DNA of 64,000 nucleotides from Patagioenas fasciata (lineage: Eukaryota > Chordata > Aves > Columbiformes > Columbidae), in contig NC_092521.1 in the NCBI RefSeq assembly GCF_037038585.1, positions 55,713,898-55,777,897 on the forward strand, in the 5' to 3' direction. Shown one piece after another: positions 39,097-52,135 of this stretch (positions within the stretch are counted from its first letter, which is position 1; the number at the start of each line of letters is the position of its first letter). The notes below the pieces were generated by a model. That model saw only the letters and a list, made by a program, of their open reading frames with translations. It was not told the origin of the DNA and did no database searches. Position numbers and translations under genes: made by a program.

Positions 39097-39349
39097 TCAG
39101 TTAGTTTTTTCCCTAGTCCACTTGATCATGGTCTCTGGTGAGCGATACAGGAATATTAGTTTGGCATACAGGTCTTCTTCTAGTTCCAGTTCTCCAGTCT
39201 CTCGCACTAAGAAAATGTCAGTACACAACTTCAAGATTCGGTCTACATTGGGTAGCTCCTCAAACATGATGGAGTGAGAGATCCCACTGAAAAATTCACG
39301 AACAAACTTCCCTATCACCAGGACGACTGAAGCGTACAGTCCCATGATA
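39097..39349 (-). CDS. PIEZO2: PIEZO2 last coding exon: inner helix and C-terminal domain
   Basis: The exon is 253 nt with acceptor tttcttttcag and ends at TGA. It encodes 83 residues: the inner pore helix (IMGLYASVVLVIGKFVREFF), the pore-lining continuation with SIMFEELPNVD, and the cytosolic C-terminal domain (ILKLCTDIFLVRETGELELEE, then SPETMIKWTREKTN). The acidic EE after SIMF lies at the intracellular constriction in PIEZO structures. This exon appears identical or nearly so to the mammalian protein I remember, unlike the cap exons next to it. It falls within the Piezo R-Ras-binding (C-terminal) domain. Confidence 0.98.
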
Positions 39350-39721
39350 CTGAAAAGAAAAGAAAGGAAAGAGTTCAATGCGTGCCTTGAAAAAGGGTCA
39401 GCCAAGTGCTAGGGAGCTCATCTGCATGCTTTAGTGTAGTCTATCAGCTGAGCAGACATTAATTTCTAATTAAGAAGATCCTGCTTCTGCTGTGCTGCAG
39501 GATTAAGGAGAGCAGGTATCAAGAGTAATACCATTTCTTACAAACACAAAGCCTTCTATAGTAATAGGCATGGATTTGAAACTCTCACAGAACCCCTTTT
39601 CTGGAGGTTCAAACATTACAAGAACAAAAAAGAAATAGCACCCCAAAACCCAGCAAATAAAGTCACCTTTACTTCTACATGATCTACAATATTTTAATTT
39701 TATGTAAAAATTTCTTCCTAC

Positions 39722-39902
39722 CCATAACCAGCCAAGAATCCAAGGCTTGGTGGACTGACTTTGTCACTGAATATGAAGAGTTCAAGACTCTCTTCAGATG
39801 TTTTGTATCTTTTTCCAAGCTGATTCAAAACCCACCACTCACGAACTCCCTCTTCAGACACATTTTTGACCAGGGATACTGTAATATTTTCCCATCTGCA
39901 GT
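39722..39902 (-). CDS. PIEZO2: PIEZO2 exon: end of cap, return to membrane
   Basis: 181 nt, acceptor caatag, donor gtagg. It encodes the distal extracellular cap with sequons NIT and NVS, the conserved REWWVLN core, and the conserved linker FSDKVSPPSLGFLAGYG that leads into the inner helix. An internal AG at 39767-39768 looks like an acceptor, but using it would drop the WWVLN segment, so the longer exon is preferred. The middle of the exon is strongly diverged from mammalian PIEZO2 with little or no length change. Confidence 0.94.
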
Positions 39903-39927
39903 CTATTGAAAAAAGGAAATGTTAATA

Positions 39928-39945
39928 TATATATATATGTATACA
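39928..39945. repeat. Short (TA)n repeat
   Basis: A run of alternating TA (tatatatatatat, then gtatac) in a PIEZO2 intron, just upstream of the last cap exon's acceptor in transcript orientation. Confidence 0.75.
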
Positions 39946-41009
39946 CCAAGAATTGCAAAAGTCAAACTATTCTGAGTCAGATACTTCAAACATCTGCATG
40001 ATTAAAATGACTGAGCAATGTAGGAGGAAAGGTGTGTTACAATTCTCATTTTACATTTTACATTATTTCTGTACAAAAGTACAGTATCTAGACTTCTGTG
40101 GTTTTCCTTCTGCAAATGTCATCTGAACGTGCATTAAATAAATAAAACGTTTCACATCACCTACACTTTCCTCTCTACAACTGTCAAATCATTTAAATAT
40201 TCTTAGGCCAAAGTATCAACGACAGTCAGCATGTCTGCATTTCAGGCCTAGAGAAGCACATTTAACCTGGAGGGACTGTGGTAAATTCCTATATCTCAAA
40301 ATGAAACTAGCACTGTAAATCATTTATGTCTTGGTATAAAATACGTTATTATCTTATATTAAGAAAAGCATACTATCCTATTATGCATACTGATCACACC
40401 AAATTTAACCCCTGTTGAGCAAGGTCTTCTTTGATAAAGACTTGTTCCTACTCTTCCAACCCAACGGTTTTTTCACGTGTGTATGTGCACACATGGGCAT
40501 GTATTTTGTATGCCTGTGAGTACATGTATGCATTCTGGTCGGGTAATACCACTTTGAATACCATGATTTATCTAAGGTGGACTCTTTCTTGCCAGTAAGG
40601 AAGGAACAGCTAAATAATGCCAATCATTCAGTGTCATTTTTTAAGCTGAGGAGCTTCATTTGCAGGTATGCAGTACTATTGCCTTGTTTTGGCAAGATAG
40701 CATGGAGATGTGGAGCAGCAAACATTGTCATCACTTCCACAGAAAACAAAGGAAAGCGGTTCCTGAAAGAAGCCTTGAAGGAAAGGAGCCAGACTTCATC
40801 ATTAGAGTCCTTACTGTTTAATACAAAGCTAAAGTACATCCAGATGTGTTTTCTGTGTTATACTATATCACCTCATCTCTCCCCAATCTTGCAGGCACCA
40901 GGTAGAAACCACTGAGGTGCCCCACAACAGTTCAATCAATGTGCAAAGTGAGAGTGCTGTCTTGCACTTCTTTCAACCATACTCTCTTTTCCATGGTCTG
41001 GACACATAC

Positions 41010-41089
41010 CTGTCAATAGCTGCTTTATGGGTTTTGCCAAAGAATCACTAGGAGCCTTGATGTAGTACGGGTACACTGTCTCTAATGTT
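41010..41089 (-). CDS. PIEZO2: PIEZO2 exon: cap domain
   Basis: 80 nt, acceptor ttttttccag, donor gtatg. It encodes 26 residues, TLETVYPYYIKAPSDS then KPIKQLLT, matching the VYPYYxKAPSDS segment of the PIEZO2 cap. It enters with a split Val codon from the previous exon and leaves one base (g) for the next. Confidence 0.95.
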
Positions 41090-43067
41090 CTGGAAAAAAT
41101 GAGAAAGCAAATATTTCATATTTTTATACCTCTAAAATAATTTAGAAATACCTAACAGGGCTATACACAGTTCCCAGTAATTCTTGGCTTAAGCTATGAT
41201 TTTATAGTGTTCAGATGTCACATCTGAAAGTTAGCTGGATTTATTAACTATGTTCTGTCAGAATTTCAGCAGGGAGCTCCATCCATAATGTTGCCATTCA
41301 CATGCCATGAATCCCACACACCTGGGGCATGTGTGTTTGCAAGGAATGCAGACTTTATATTTTGTTCCCCTTTTTAACAAACCCGCTTTTATAGCCAGCT
41401 ATATAAGCAGCACAAAGAAAGGCAACACATCACGAGTAGTAAACAAGCTAGAAAAATATATAGCTAGAAAAATATGTGGTGAGAACAGTTATTACTTCAG
41501 AATTGCAAGATGTTTTGCTAATAACACCTGAAAAGAGTGAGATTTTTTTTCCCAGCATTTTTCATTGGGAAATATTTTCAATTTGTAGGAGGATTTAAAA
41601 CTTGGAAAAAAAAAAAAGTTTGTAAAAGTTCTTGCATTGGACTCCAAATTAAATCACCTTAAGTGGGAATAAATTACCAGCATCCAGAGAGAGATATATT
41701 TAATTAAAACCAGAGATACTGTCCTAAACTTTTCTTCAAATGACGGGGCCTCTCAGGCAAGTCCTGTGACATTTTGCTACATTGCATATGCCAGGCTGAG
41801 GAAGAACAGAGGTGGCCAATTTAAAATTCCTCCTGATCACTCCAGCAGACCCAAAAGATCAGGTCAGAGCTCAGCAGCTAAGTTGTTCCAGCAGAGGTGT
41901 TCCATGGAGCTCCCTGCTACAACCACTGTTCCTTGGTGACAAAGTAAAAAAACCTTAAATCAACAATATTATTAAAAGATAGGCAAGTGTAGGTGTATCT
42001 TCTATGTTACAGCTTGCCTCCTGTGAAGAGACAAGTATAAACGAATTATCTCCTCCCACAAAAGAGCAAAATCCACTCTCCTCGGCACTACATCAGCTTA
42101 GGAAATATTCCTGTATCCTCACATAGCAGAAAAGTAAGAGAGGTGTAAAATATTCTTTAAATGCAATGTTGAGATGTGCAACAGGAGTCTGCTTGGATGC
42201 ACAAGTGCATGTGGGTGCAGAATAATAGCTGTGCACAGAAAAGACCTACTAACAGATATGAACCTCTCAGACTTTTGGCTCTCCCAGTTGGCCTCAGCTT
42301 TAACTTTTCAACTCTTGTGGCCACAAATCAGATCAGGTGGCCTTCAGGGATGACGTGTTGGCTTAGCAGTATTTAGAGACTACTGCTGTAAAGTAATCCC
42401 CAGTGAGCAGGCGGAAGAGGATGAGCCAGACTCCTTTCAATTGTGACAGAAGGCACCACTGCTGTTAATGCTATAAGGCTATATCCATAGAATAATGTTT
42501 AATATTCATGTGAAGAGCATGCTCTTTCTGCCTTGCATATTTCCATTACAGGAAAAGATCTGATGTCAGAAACAACTGCAGATGTTACCCATTGACCGCA
42601 GTTGATTTAACGCTTCCTTGCCAATCTAATACTATTCAAGAATAACAATGAGAAATACAGTCTGGATGGTTATTTAGAACAAAAAATAAAAATCATTAAT
42701 ACAACATCCTCAAATGGAGTCAAACTGGAGTAACTCCAAGGAGAGTTTAACTGTGACTATACTGTAATTAACTTGTGCTTATCCAATAAATCAAAGAAAA
42801 GTAACTAATAGCTTCACCATACTTGCTGGAGGTGTTCCAGTATTCTTGGACTTCTCGGCCTACAGTTACCATAGGAAATAAGCTTTTACCTTTAATGTCA
42901 CTATTATGTGACTTCAATCCTATTGGCCTCTGTAAACAAGACCCCAAAGTTATTAGAGGGAAAAGCGTAGGCAGACAAACGACATAGTTGCACAAGCCTG
43001 GTCTCCTTAGAAAATAAGGTTTAAAAAGGAAAGATTTGCATACAAATAGTCAAAGAAAATAACTTAC

Positions 43068-43184
43068 ACCTTTTCCAGTTGCTGCCCAGACATCATTGTA
43101 GCAATCTCTCTTCTAGTGTTCTCTGGTAGCACAAAGGTAAGTTTATCTGATGCTATTTCAGCTTTGGCACCGAGGGTGAGATTT
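43068..43184 (-). CDS. PIEZO2: PIEZO2 exon: cap domain
   Basis: 117 nt, acceptor cttacaacag, consensus donor gtaagt. It encodes NLTLGAKAEIASDKLTF and a variable segment ending MMSGQQLEK. NLT is an N-glycosylation sequon at a position where PIEZO2 also carries one in mammals. The second half differs strongly from mammals and lacks the STESS-type stretch I remember there, while the frame is kept. Confidence 0.94.
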
Positions 43185-44960
43185 CTGTTGTAAGCAAAAG
43201 GGAAGACACGCTCTCAACCTTCAATGAGAGGGTAACCCAAACACTTGTTTGCTGAACCCTAGAGCTAGTTTTCTAACGAATCCAGCCACACTGACCCTGG
43301 CTATACCAGTCTTTGCTGAATCAAGCATCATGCTACCTGTACTTGAGATGGTGTTTTCTCCCATGGAGGATATGTGGCACCCTTAACAGCATTTTTTCTA
43401 ACTGACTGTGACTTTGTGTGTCCTACAGAACAATAATGATGGATTAATACATTTTTTCTCATTAGGTCAGTCAAAAGACAATGGGTGAGGGAGCACATCT
43501 GCTCTGACTTCAAGCAACAGGACTGTCTGTGTTACCACACATTCGGTGCCAGGGCAGCTGAGGATGCTGCAGTCAGCTATAGCTTCCCAAAAACCCCACC
43601 TCAGCCTAGCAGCAACATGAAATGTTGCAGAGAAATATCCCCAGCAGATGATGTGCAAAGGCAAGAAGTGTGTATGCTGCCTGAGTGACACAAAAGGTTC
43701 ATTTTACAGCTGCTTGTGGTCTTCTGGCCTAGATGAAAGACAGCAGTTTGCCTTTATGGAGAAAAAGTGGAAGGTCACTGTGGTAAGTCTTTACTGCTTT
43801 CAGTCATTCATGGTCACAATGTAATCCACAGGATATAATTTGAGAGTGAAAAAGGTCTTTTTTAACTAGTGTATGAATGTTTGTAGTTATGCAAGCATAT
43901 GGGCAAATTGAGTAGCAGTATTAAAAATTAACATAAGGCTCAGAAATGATGGAGTGATGTAATTCACTAGCTAATACAGTATGCTTCCAGGAAAATAAGG
44001 GGGGTCAAACAAAGTTGAATTAAGGGTGCAGATTCATTACAAGCCTATTTTTGACTGTGGAAGGACTGACCCAGCATGTTCAGAGCTGCCACAGTGATCC
44101 AGCTGACCTGCTTCTTCTGCACAATCTTTTGCTGAGGATTGCTATAACAATCCAGCATCAATTTCCAACAAAACAGGTAGATACTGGGACTGCAAAGGTA
44201 CTTAATTTCCATGGAGTAATGACATAACTCCAGTTTAATCCAGTAGTCTACAGGGATCCCATCCAGCAGATAGTAGCCAACAAACCACCTCAGTGACTGG
44301 GTGTGCTCTAGCCCATATGCAACTACTCTACATTCTAGGCTCTCTCCTGCAAAAACTTCATCGTAAAGTAATAGTTCACTGAGGCCAAAGGAACCACAAG
44401 TAAACAGGCAAAGGTTTTGATAAAAGGGAGCTGTGCCATTGTTAAGGTATTTGCATAAGAAAAGCTCTGAGTACATGTGTATTTTAAAAATAATTTTGTG
44501 TCAGTTCCAGACTCCCTTATTAAGAAGACCAAGCACTTCTGTTTATATTTCCTCATAGTTTTTCTGCCTTAGCTAGGTCCAAGTATTTAGCTCCCATAAA
44601 TGCTAGCAAGGTTGCTGTTCGGGGCAGTTTATTTGAACATCTCCATCTAAAACTGGCTAAAATGTTCTTACTCCGTCCCCTCAAGTCCCATTGAAAACTC
44701 CACCCTGCCTTTTAAAATAATGTACTTGGAAGTGGCTCCACTTGTCTCTTTATTTCTTGAGAACTGCAGGCAACAAATGTTTTTCTGCATAACAAAGGTT
44801 ACTTCTCTCTGTTTCTCTCCCTCCCTACTTTTAGGTTTTTTTGCTCTGCAGTACAATAAAATTTTCTGAAAAACTAAAGCGAAAACCCAGAGTGGAACTG
44901 TTCTGCTGAAGGAACACTTGGCAAATGATCCATCAACCTCATAAGAGTCATATTAATTAC

Positions 44961-45133
44961 CTTTGAATAGTCCATGAAAGAACTACAGTGAACTCAGCTG
45001 AAAAATCCATCAGTCCCTGTATCATTTTCTCTCTACTGGGAGGGCTTATGGTCCATAAAGAGTTTGAATTTCCCTCTAGATCTGCTAGAGTTATATCTTC
45101 TTTTCCATAGCCCTCTAGAAACTGCAAAGCAGC
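44961..45133 (-). CDS. PIEZO2: PIEZO2 exon: cap domain
   Basis: 173 nt, acceptor tgcacctacag, donor gtaatt. It encodes ALQFLEGYGKEDITLADLEG then NSLWTISPPSREKMI and FTVVLSWTIQR. The GNSNSLWTISPPS block is a PIEZO2 hallmark of the cap core; flanking residues are diverged. Confidence 0.95.
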
Positions 45134-46516
45134 CTGTAGGTGCAGAAGAGGAATATAAAATCTCACTACAGTGATATTCACAAGACACAGAGCCACATTT
45201 TCCAATCAAGCAATATTATAAATGTTCAATTAATTGTAAGTGCAGTGGTTTATACTGATGGTTTTCCTCAAGTATCAACTATGGCTTTAGATAGGGAGGG
45301 AAAGTATAGCTAGGCTAAGAAGGCAAAACAGAAATGGTCCCGCTGCTTAAAGAGTAAGTATGATGGTCAAGCAGGCCAAAATTAGTCTGGAAATTCATCA
45401 GATTGTAGAATCTATTCAAAATTATCTTCACTTTTTTTTTAGTTTCTAATAACCCCATTTATGTCTGTAGATTCAGTAGGGTGTAAAGTTTTCAGTGCCC
45501 ATCAGTTTTGACCGGTAACTCTGACACTTCACACAGCTTCAGTGACACTCCAAATAGTATCAGTGGTCACCACAAAATCTAAGTCACAGTACAAAGTACA
45601 CACCAAGCCTGGCCACTGTGGGATGGCTCACACTTCCAGAAACGTCTGGTAATATTCAGGAGGCACAAGACAGTTACTAGTTTTCATATTTTTATTAAAA
45701 TTTTACTCTATTATTAAGCCACTTTCTGCACAGAAAGATGGCTGCAAAGGAAGAGGCAACTTCAAACCAGTAACTTTCAAAGTGGATCACGATTGCAATA
45801 TTACTGCTATAATATGTGGGTTATTTGGTAGGATCCAATATAAAAAAAATGTTAATTTTTGAATGGGCTAGAAGCAAGCACTTCTTTTAAAGTTATATCT
45901 GATCAAACCCCAGTTACCTTAGTAATGCAACAGCTTCTACTAATTACTAGTGGTTTTGATGTGGAAACTTATGATAACTTTATGCATGTTGCACCACGAA
46001 ATAGTGAGACTATATTTAAATGCTTATGTTTTGACATTTTAATGTCAAATCTTTTCTAGGCCATACACATTTTGACAGTAGCACATGTCACTGAGAGCTG
46101 AAAGCTGTGTGTGCTCTAGGAAGGAACTCGGGGCTTACAAGTGCCAACACTGTTGTTTCCCCCCAGCACAAGCACATTTGTTTTGGCACTACACCAACAG
46201 CATCACATCTCCCGAAGATTTGTGTCATTTAGAGGAGAGGTTTTTTATTCAGGTGACAGGACAACTAGGGTTCCTGTCTTCTATGATTTTGTGCAAAGAT
46301 GTCTTGATTAATGGTAACTTGTCTCACCATAACCCATCTCTGTCCTGACAAATGATCTGTTGAAACCCTTATTCATGCAAACTCTCATTATCAAAACATC
46401 TTCCAAGTGATGGCAGCACTACTGACCTTCGTAACTACACAAACAAAACTCACAAAAGGCCTCCACGGAAACATGCACACATTTTTAAATAATGAGGTAT
46501 TCTACATTTCACTTAC

Positions 46517-46609
46517 AGTGTTACCCCTGTAGCTTCCCAGAAACGCATTGAAACCAGTCTGATTCAAGTCCTTGAGCTGACTCTGTTGAGCACTCATTGT
46601 AAAAATAGG
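46517..46609 (-). CDS. PIEZO2: PIEZO2 exon: start of cap
   Basis: 93 nt, both junctions in phase 0, acceptor tgtttcccag, donor gtaagt. It encodes PIFTMSAQQSQLK, conserved, then DLNQTGFNAFLGSYRGNT, variable with an NQT sequon. It marks the entry into the extracellular cap from the outer helix exon. Confidence 0.95.
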
Positions 46610-47061
46610 CTGGGAAACAAAAGAACATACACTTGTCACATTTACTTCACATCGGCTGCTATGTACACAGTACAGCATCCTGTGCATCACAGTCCAAGAC
46701 AATGATGGAACTCAATTCAACAGGAAAAGGTTATGATCTTATTCCACTGAGAAACAAGTTACCTCCACAATGATTTTACATTTACCACATGGATCTGTAG
46801 GCAGCTACCCCATGAAGGATAATTTATCCTACTGACAGTAGGTTCTGTTTTTAACTTGCAAATGACAATAATATTTTACATCATCGATAAACTAATGTGT
46901 TTATTAACCCAAAGGGGATCTTTTGTAGGAGCTTGCCTGATCTCTTGCATAAGGCAGGAGAGTTCAGTTCCGTGAAGGGAATAAGAAATAGCACAAGGAA
47001 ATACACTGCAAAAACAGAGTTTGTTTTTCGTCTTTCTTATTTTCTTTTTTTTTTTTTTTAC

Positions 47062-47250
47062 CTGATAACCTCCTAGAGTTATTGTGATTGATACATCTAG
47101 AGGCTTGTTGGTGATGCCTGCAACAGATTTGATTAAAGACATGAAGAGCAGTGGGAACCAGACAATACAAATCAGCAAGACGATAATCATGCCACCCATT
47201 CCATACTTCACAACTTTCTTTTTCTTCTGGCCTCTTGGTTGGGGATATCT
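47062..47250 (-). CDS. PIEZO2: PIEZO2 exon: outer pore helix
   Basis: 189 nt, phase 0 on both sides, acceptor gcttttgcag, donor gtaaa preceded by cag. It encodes the basic anchor-end segment [20 protein letters not shown], the outer pore helix ([20 protein letters not shown]), and the first cap strand ending ITLGGYQ. A long A/T tract (about 47047-47059) lies just past the donor. Confidence 0.97.
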
Positions 47251-49605
47251 CTGCAAAAGCAAACAGCAACATGGTAATGTCTCTTCAGTCAGTAGAACAC
47301 TGGATATGATTTCATGGGTCAATATATAATGATCTTAAGGACTCCCATCTTCCGTAATAATTTGCTACCCATTGTCATGCCTGTCGTTTTGAGATGTTTT
47401 TAGACGAACATGCATAGACACTGAATTTCTGCTGACAACAAAGTGCCAAATGAACCCATGTCAAGTGTGTCTGTGGTTTTGATCCTTCACAACCATAAAG
47501 AAGGGAAAAAATGAGTAATTTGAATTTTTTGTCCGAATAACTGCGAGCATGAACTCACAAGAACCAAATGTAAAACAATAGCAACAACAGTGATACAACC
47601 CAGTAACACTGGGCATGACCCACTTTCTTGTATTTGTGCTTCCAAAAAGTTTGATCTCAAAGCTCCTTAAGGCAAAATGCCTCTCACAGAACTCGAAATG
47701 CTGAAAACTGTATTTTTGATGGGGGAGGGGAGAGAGGGAGAAATAAAATTGTTTGCCAGTAGCTGACACGCACAACCAGTAAGACTGTCTGATATTGCAC
47801 TACCTCCACATTCATTTTACACCTCACATACAGTATTTCTAAGAGTTGTTCACAGGCTTGATCCAATTTGTTTCTAATGAATCCCACACCAACTGCATTT
47901 AAATAATGTCTAAAATCTTGTTGCTGTTCCTAAAGTCTTGACACTGTTGATGTGACAGCCTTATCCTTCTTAGCTTCTGAGACCGAAGTGGCCATGCTTT
48001 TACCCTTCTCTTCTCAAAGCAAAGCACAAGGTGTGTCTGTTTGGTCCTGCCCATAATTCATACCCTCTGTTATTTGCCTCATGATTGAATACTTTAACAG
48101 CTTCGCCATCCTGTAAAATGCCTTACCATCTCTGCAATTTATTTTGCTGTGTTCTCTTATGGGATTTAAGTCCACACAGTCTTTTAGGATCCTGTCTTTC
48201 AGGCACTGCGTACTGCATGTGCAAAATAAAGATGCATTGTATTGCACCGCACCTCAAACTCATGCCAGGAATCCAGCTTTCAGGAAATTGTTCTTGCTTT
48301 ACAACATGAATCCATAAAGCCCTAAGAGAATATTAAATTTGTAATACAATGCTATATTTAAAACAAATTAGCTACTTTTCAAAAGTAGTGTATCAAGTAA
48401 TTTGTCTTGCTCTACAGAATACTGTTTTCATTAAAATATCATATAAAGATCTCCAGGGGTATATTATTTGTCTGTATGAGATTAGTTCAGGCACCTCTAA
48501 TGATGTTACAGAACAGCTCAGAGAGACTCTAGTAGTCAAAAGAGAGAGAGGCAAAGAGAATCAAAGTCAAAAAGCCATGGGCAGTTATTTTGCTACATGG
48601 CATTAGCACACACACACTAGCTTAGACGTGGAAATCTTCCCACATCAGATCTACACTACATATAACGTGGAGTGATCCTGTTGTAGCGTAAAAAAATGCA
48701 GCGAGATAGACAGTCAAAGCAGAACTGGATTATTATTTCTCTGACTCCTGAAGCATCTGATGACACTCCATTCATGGCAGAAATGGAAGGCATACAGAAA
48801 AAGCCTACATGCAGGAATTGTGTGCACTTAAGCTCTGAGTTAATTTAAGTGACATACTTGGAAAGTAACTGCCATTAAGAGACAGGATTATAATAAAAGT
48901 AGAAATACGTCAGTAACACTTAAAAATACAGCCGTTTCATTGCAGATGTACGATTTCTGACTGGTTGGGTCACTCTTAAAAGAATGCTTAATTTCTTTTT
49001 TCAAATTGGCAAAACAAGTAAGCATATGGTTGCAATTTTTATAGCAGTTATAAGGAATCCAGAATTTGCAAGTTTAATTTGAACTGTAGCTTAAACGATT
49101 TAAAGAGACTTTCAGTCAGACAAATGGTGGGTTTATCTGGCCTGCAGTTCAGTTCTGGATGTGCAGGAGTTGTCTGAATTCTCTCTGCGGTTAAATGACC
49201 CAGGTGTCCCTGGGACCTACACTGTGGATAAACCCACTCTTCCTTCTACCAACCTTTCTCTTCAGCTACAGTTTCCCTGCTACTGTGGGTTACCCCTTTA
49301 GTTGTTATGGACAAAGTGAGTCTGTGTGAATACCAGGCCTTTCAACCCTGGCATGCAATTAAGCCTTAACGTGGAAAAATCAGCGAGGCACAAAAGGGAA
49401 GCCGTTTGAAATTGCACTTGCAGTGACTGCCAACTAACATAAAGCACACAATAGTCTGAATACTTCTGAACATAAACACCAGGTGTATCTTCTAAGAAAC
49501 TGTCTTTATGGTGGATTTCCCAATTATTTAGGGACTCGTGGTTATTTCTCTTCATTTCTGCATGGGGGAGGGCAGGTCTGGATCACTCATATGGGGCTTT
49601 CTTAC

Positions 49606-49753
49606 TTTTTCTGACTCTCGCCAGCACTTCAGGATGAATATATGAGCATAGATATCTTCAACACAGATCCAGCTGGAAAGACTGAGAGTGGTATCAGTCC
49701 AAACCCAGTCCATTACTGCTCTAAGCTCCGTCAAAAATGGAACCAGGCGGAAT
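49606..49753 (-). CDS. PIEZO2: PIEZO2 exon: anchor domain
   Basis: 148 nt, acceptor atctcccttcag, donor gtaag. It encodes FRLVPFLTELRAVMDWVWTD, then LSLSSWICVEDIYAHIF, then LKCWRESEK, the helical anchor that wedges between blade and pore. It matches mammalian PIEZO2 closely. Confidence 0.97.
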
Positions 49754-51085
49754 CTGAAGGGAGATCACAGCAGATAACTCATCAGAAAAGGGAGGGATCA
49801 CATTAAACAAGCACATTAAGTGTATATATGACAAGAGAGATAATTAAACTAATGTTTAATGGGAGATGTTGCAAACACAAATACAATCATATCCGGAGCT
49901 TGCACAGGTAGCACAGATGCTATAGGGGTGATATTTTTTTACCACAGCTCCTGTTTCTCTAGATCTCCTTGTCAGGCCATAAACACACTTGCTTCATTGT
50001 GCCCAGTAATTGTGATTGAGCCACATACAAGACGGATTTTCTTGTATCCCCAAATTCCTTTGACCTGGGACTGGAGTGAAGGAATGTCCTTTCCACAAGA
50101 TGGTGGGAATTTGTTTTATACCTCATTACACTGAGTGATGCATGGCTCTTTGCAGTAGGTGGGCAGTCCTCAGTTGCATATGGAATTGGGCGTTATGACT
50201 CAGGATTAAGCAGCAGAAGAAGATGGGCTAACAGGAAACCAACAAGCATATAGCAGCTGTTCAAGATACATCGTTCCTTTTACTAGTCCCACACTTCTGC
50301 TTGGCCAGGCCACAAAGACTATTTCATTTGAAGAAAGCTTTTTTCTGTAACTTTTCCTACTGGAATGCAACAAGGCCATACTGAAAATATTGGGAAAAGG
50401 CTGAAATTATTCTGGCTTTTCTGTGAAATATGTGTACGCTTTGAACTGGCTTAATCACAACATCATGGTAAGAGCAGAAGTGGAGGGTGGCGTATGGCTC
50501 CTTAACACCACCTTTCACTCTGAGGTGACACTATGCCTTTTACGTGCGCTAACAGTCCTGACTTCTGAAGGGTTTCCAATGTGCAGCACTTCTCAAAAGA
50601 TAAACAGAGGAAACATTTTTTGATGCATAGCTCTTATTTCTCATGTATATTGGCTTTCACTTTACTCTTCCCACCTGCTGAGGTAGAGCCCGTAGACCTG
50701 CTTCAAAGGATTTGATGCTTACTGATTTTTAGGACTGCAGAGCAAATAACATAACCTGTATTCTAGCACAATATGTAGCCCCTAGCTTTGTACAAAGAGG
50801 TGACTCCCTAGAGGTGTGGAAATGTCTCCTCCATAGTGGCCTGAATGGCTGAATAGTATGTCTGGCTTCCGTATTCAGAGTGGCAGATTGATTTTTCTGA
50901 AATTTGCATTCCTGAAACTGATTTTTTGTGGACTGCAGGAGTCCTATGGCATATACAGTGTGCTGTGCAAAATTTACTGTCTCAGTTCCAGCAGACTATG
51001 AAGAGAAGTCATTAATAACCCCAGCATCTCATGATAACAGATCCTTATTTCAGAAAACAAAGGAGGGCAGTAGGTCTAGACTTAC

Positions 51086-51244
51086 CCTTGAAATAAGAAC
51101 AGGTTGACATAGTTATAACTTTTTGTGAGGAAGTTGCCAAGAACACGAGTTGGATATCCACAGCGTATCTGATATGCTGATAAGCCAAAATAAACACATT
51201 TCACAAAATACCAGAGCTGGGCAACTGTGTTCTGGCTAAATTTC
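51086..51244 (-). CDS. PIEZO2: PIEZO2 exon: last blade helices
   Basis: 159 nt, acceptor ttccattacag, donor gtaag. It encodes KFSQNTVAQLWYFVKCVYF, LSAYQIRCGYPTRVLG and NYVNLFLFQG, the end of the last peripheral transmembrane unit before the anchor. Close match to the family. Confidence 0.97.
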
Positions 51245-51699
51245 CTGTAATGGAAAAGACAGATAAAGGAAAATGATGAGCTTTGTATCTGTGTGTGACC
51301 AAATTAGCTTGAAATGTTTTGTGCTCCTGGCAGTGTCCCTTTCCTGAGATCCTGTGAAAACCCCTTGGTTTCTGACTCCACTGCAGGGTTAAAATCGTAT
51401 TTTAAAGACACTGGATGAGAAAGTCTATAAACAGCATCTGTTGTCACCTCGGGGTCACAGAGGAGAGACTGGGAACAGGCTCACTGAAGAGTGAGGGCTC
51501 TGCGGCAGTGCCCTCTCCCTCTGGATGCTGAAGGTGTCTCACTGTCCAACACAGGCCCACCTGTCCTCAGCCCCCATGATGGCACAACCCTGTGTGAGCC
51601 CTGGGTAGACACTGTGTCTCTTGGCTTTTCAGAGGGCTGACATCTGGACTGAATCTAGGCAGCTTTAATGGCTGTTTATGTTCACAGGGGCATCTCCTA

Positions 51700-52135
51700 G
51701 GTAATGAACTTGTATGGGAATTTAAGTTGGAGTGACCTCAGAAGATCACCTTTTTCACCTTGCCTTGCTTGGATCAGGTCTAGTTACACCAAATTGTTCA
51801 GGGAACTTTTCCAGTTAGTTTTGAATATCTCTGAAGATGGATATCCCACAACATGTGTGGGTAACCTGCTCCAGCGTTCAACTACTGTCACAGTGCACAG
51901 ATTTTTTGTCACATCTAACTGGAATTTCCTTTTTTTCCAACTTGTGGCCTCTTGTCCTATCTGAAAAGAGCTTAGCTTCTTCTCAATGCCCTCTTAATAG
52001 GTAGCTGAAGACAGCTCTTCAGTTTCTCTTCTTCAGATTGAACTAACTCTGTTCCCTTAACATCTCCTCACATGTCATGTGCTCCATCCTCCCGACCATC
52101 TTGGCAAACATGTGCCACATCTGACTGCGGCTCAA
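51700..52135 (-). mobile_element. Old CR1 LINE 3' fragment in PIEZO2 intron
   Basis: A CR1 remnant on the - strand, the same sense as PIEZO2. Recognisable blocks are agttggagtgacctcagaag, tccagttagttttgaatatctc, ggtaacctgctccagcgttc, ttgtggcctcttgtcc and agcttcttctcaatgcc. It is diverged and has no coding part. Boundaries are approximate. Confidence 0.8.

Noticed and set aside
39766..39902. Possible separate 45-base exon 39722-39766 with an acceptor at 39767-39768
   Set aside because: The reading frame is open upstream and encodes the conserved REWWVLN cap core, and the longer exon joins in phase with the previous one.
44045..44476. Open frame of 143 codons on - in a PIEZO2 intron, somewhat protein-like
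   Set aside because: It has no family motif I recognise and no matching splice phases, and about one ORF of this length is expected by chance in 64 kb at this base composition.
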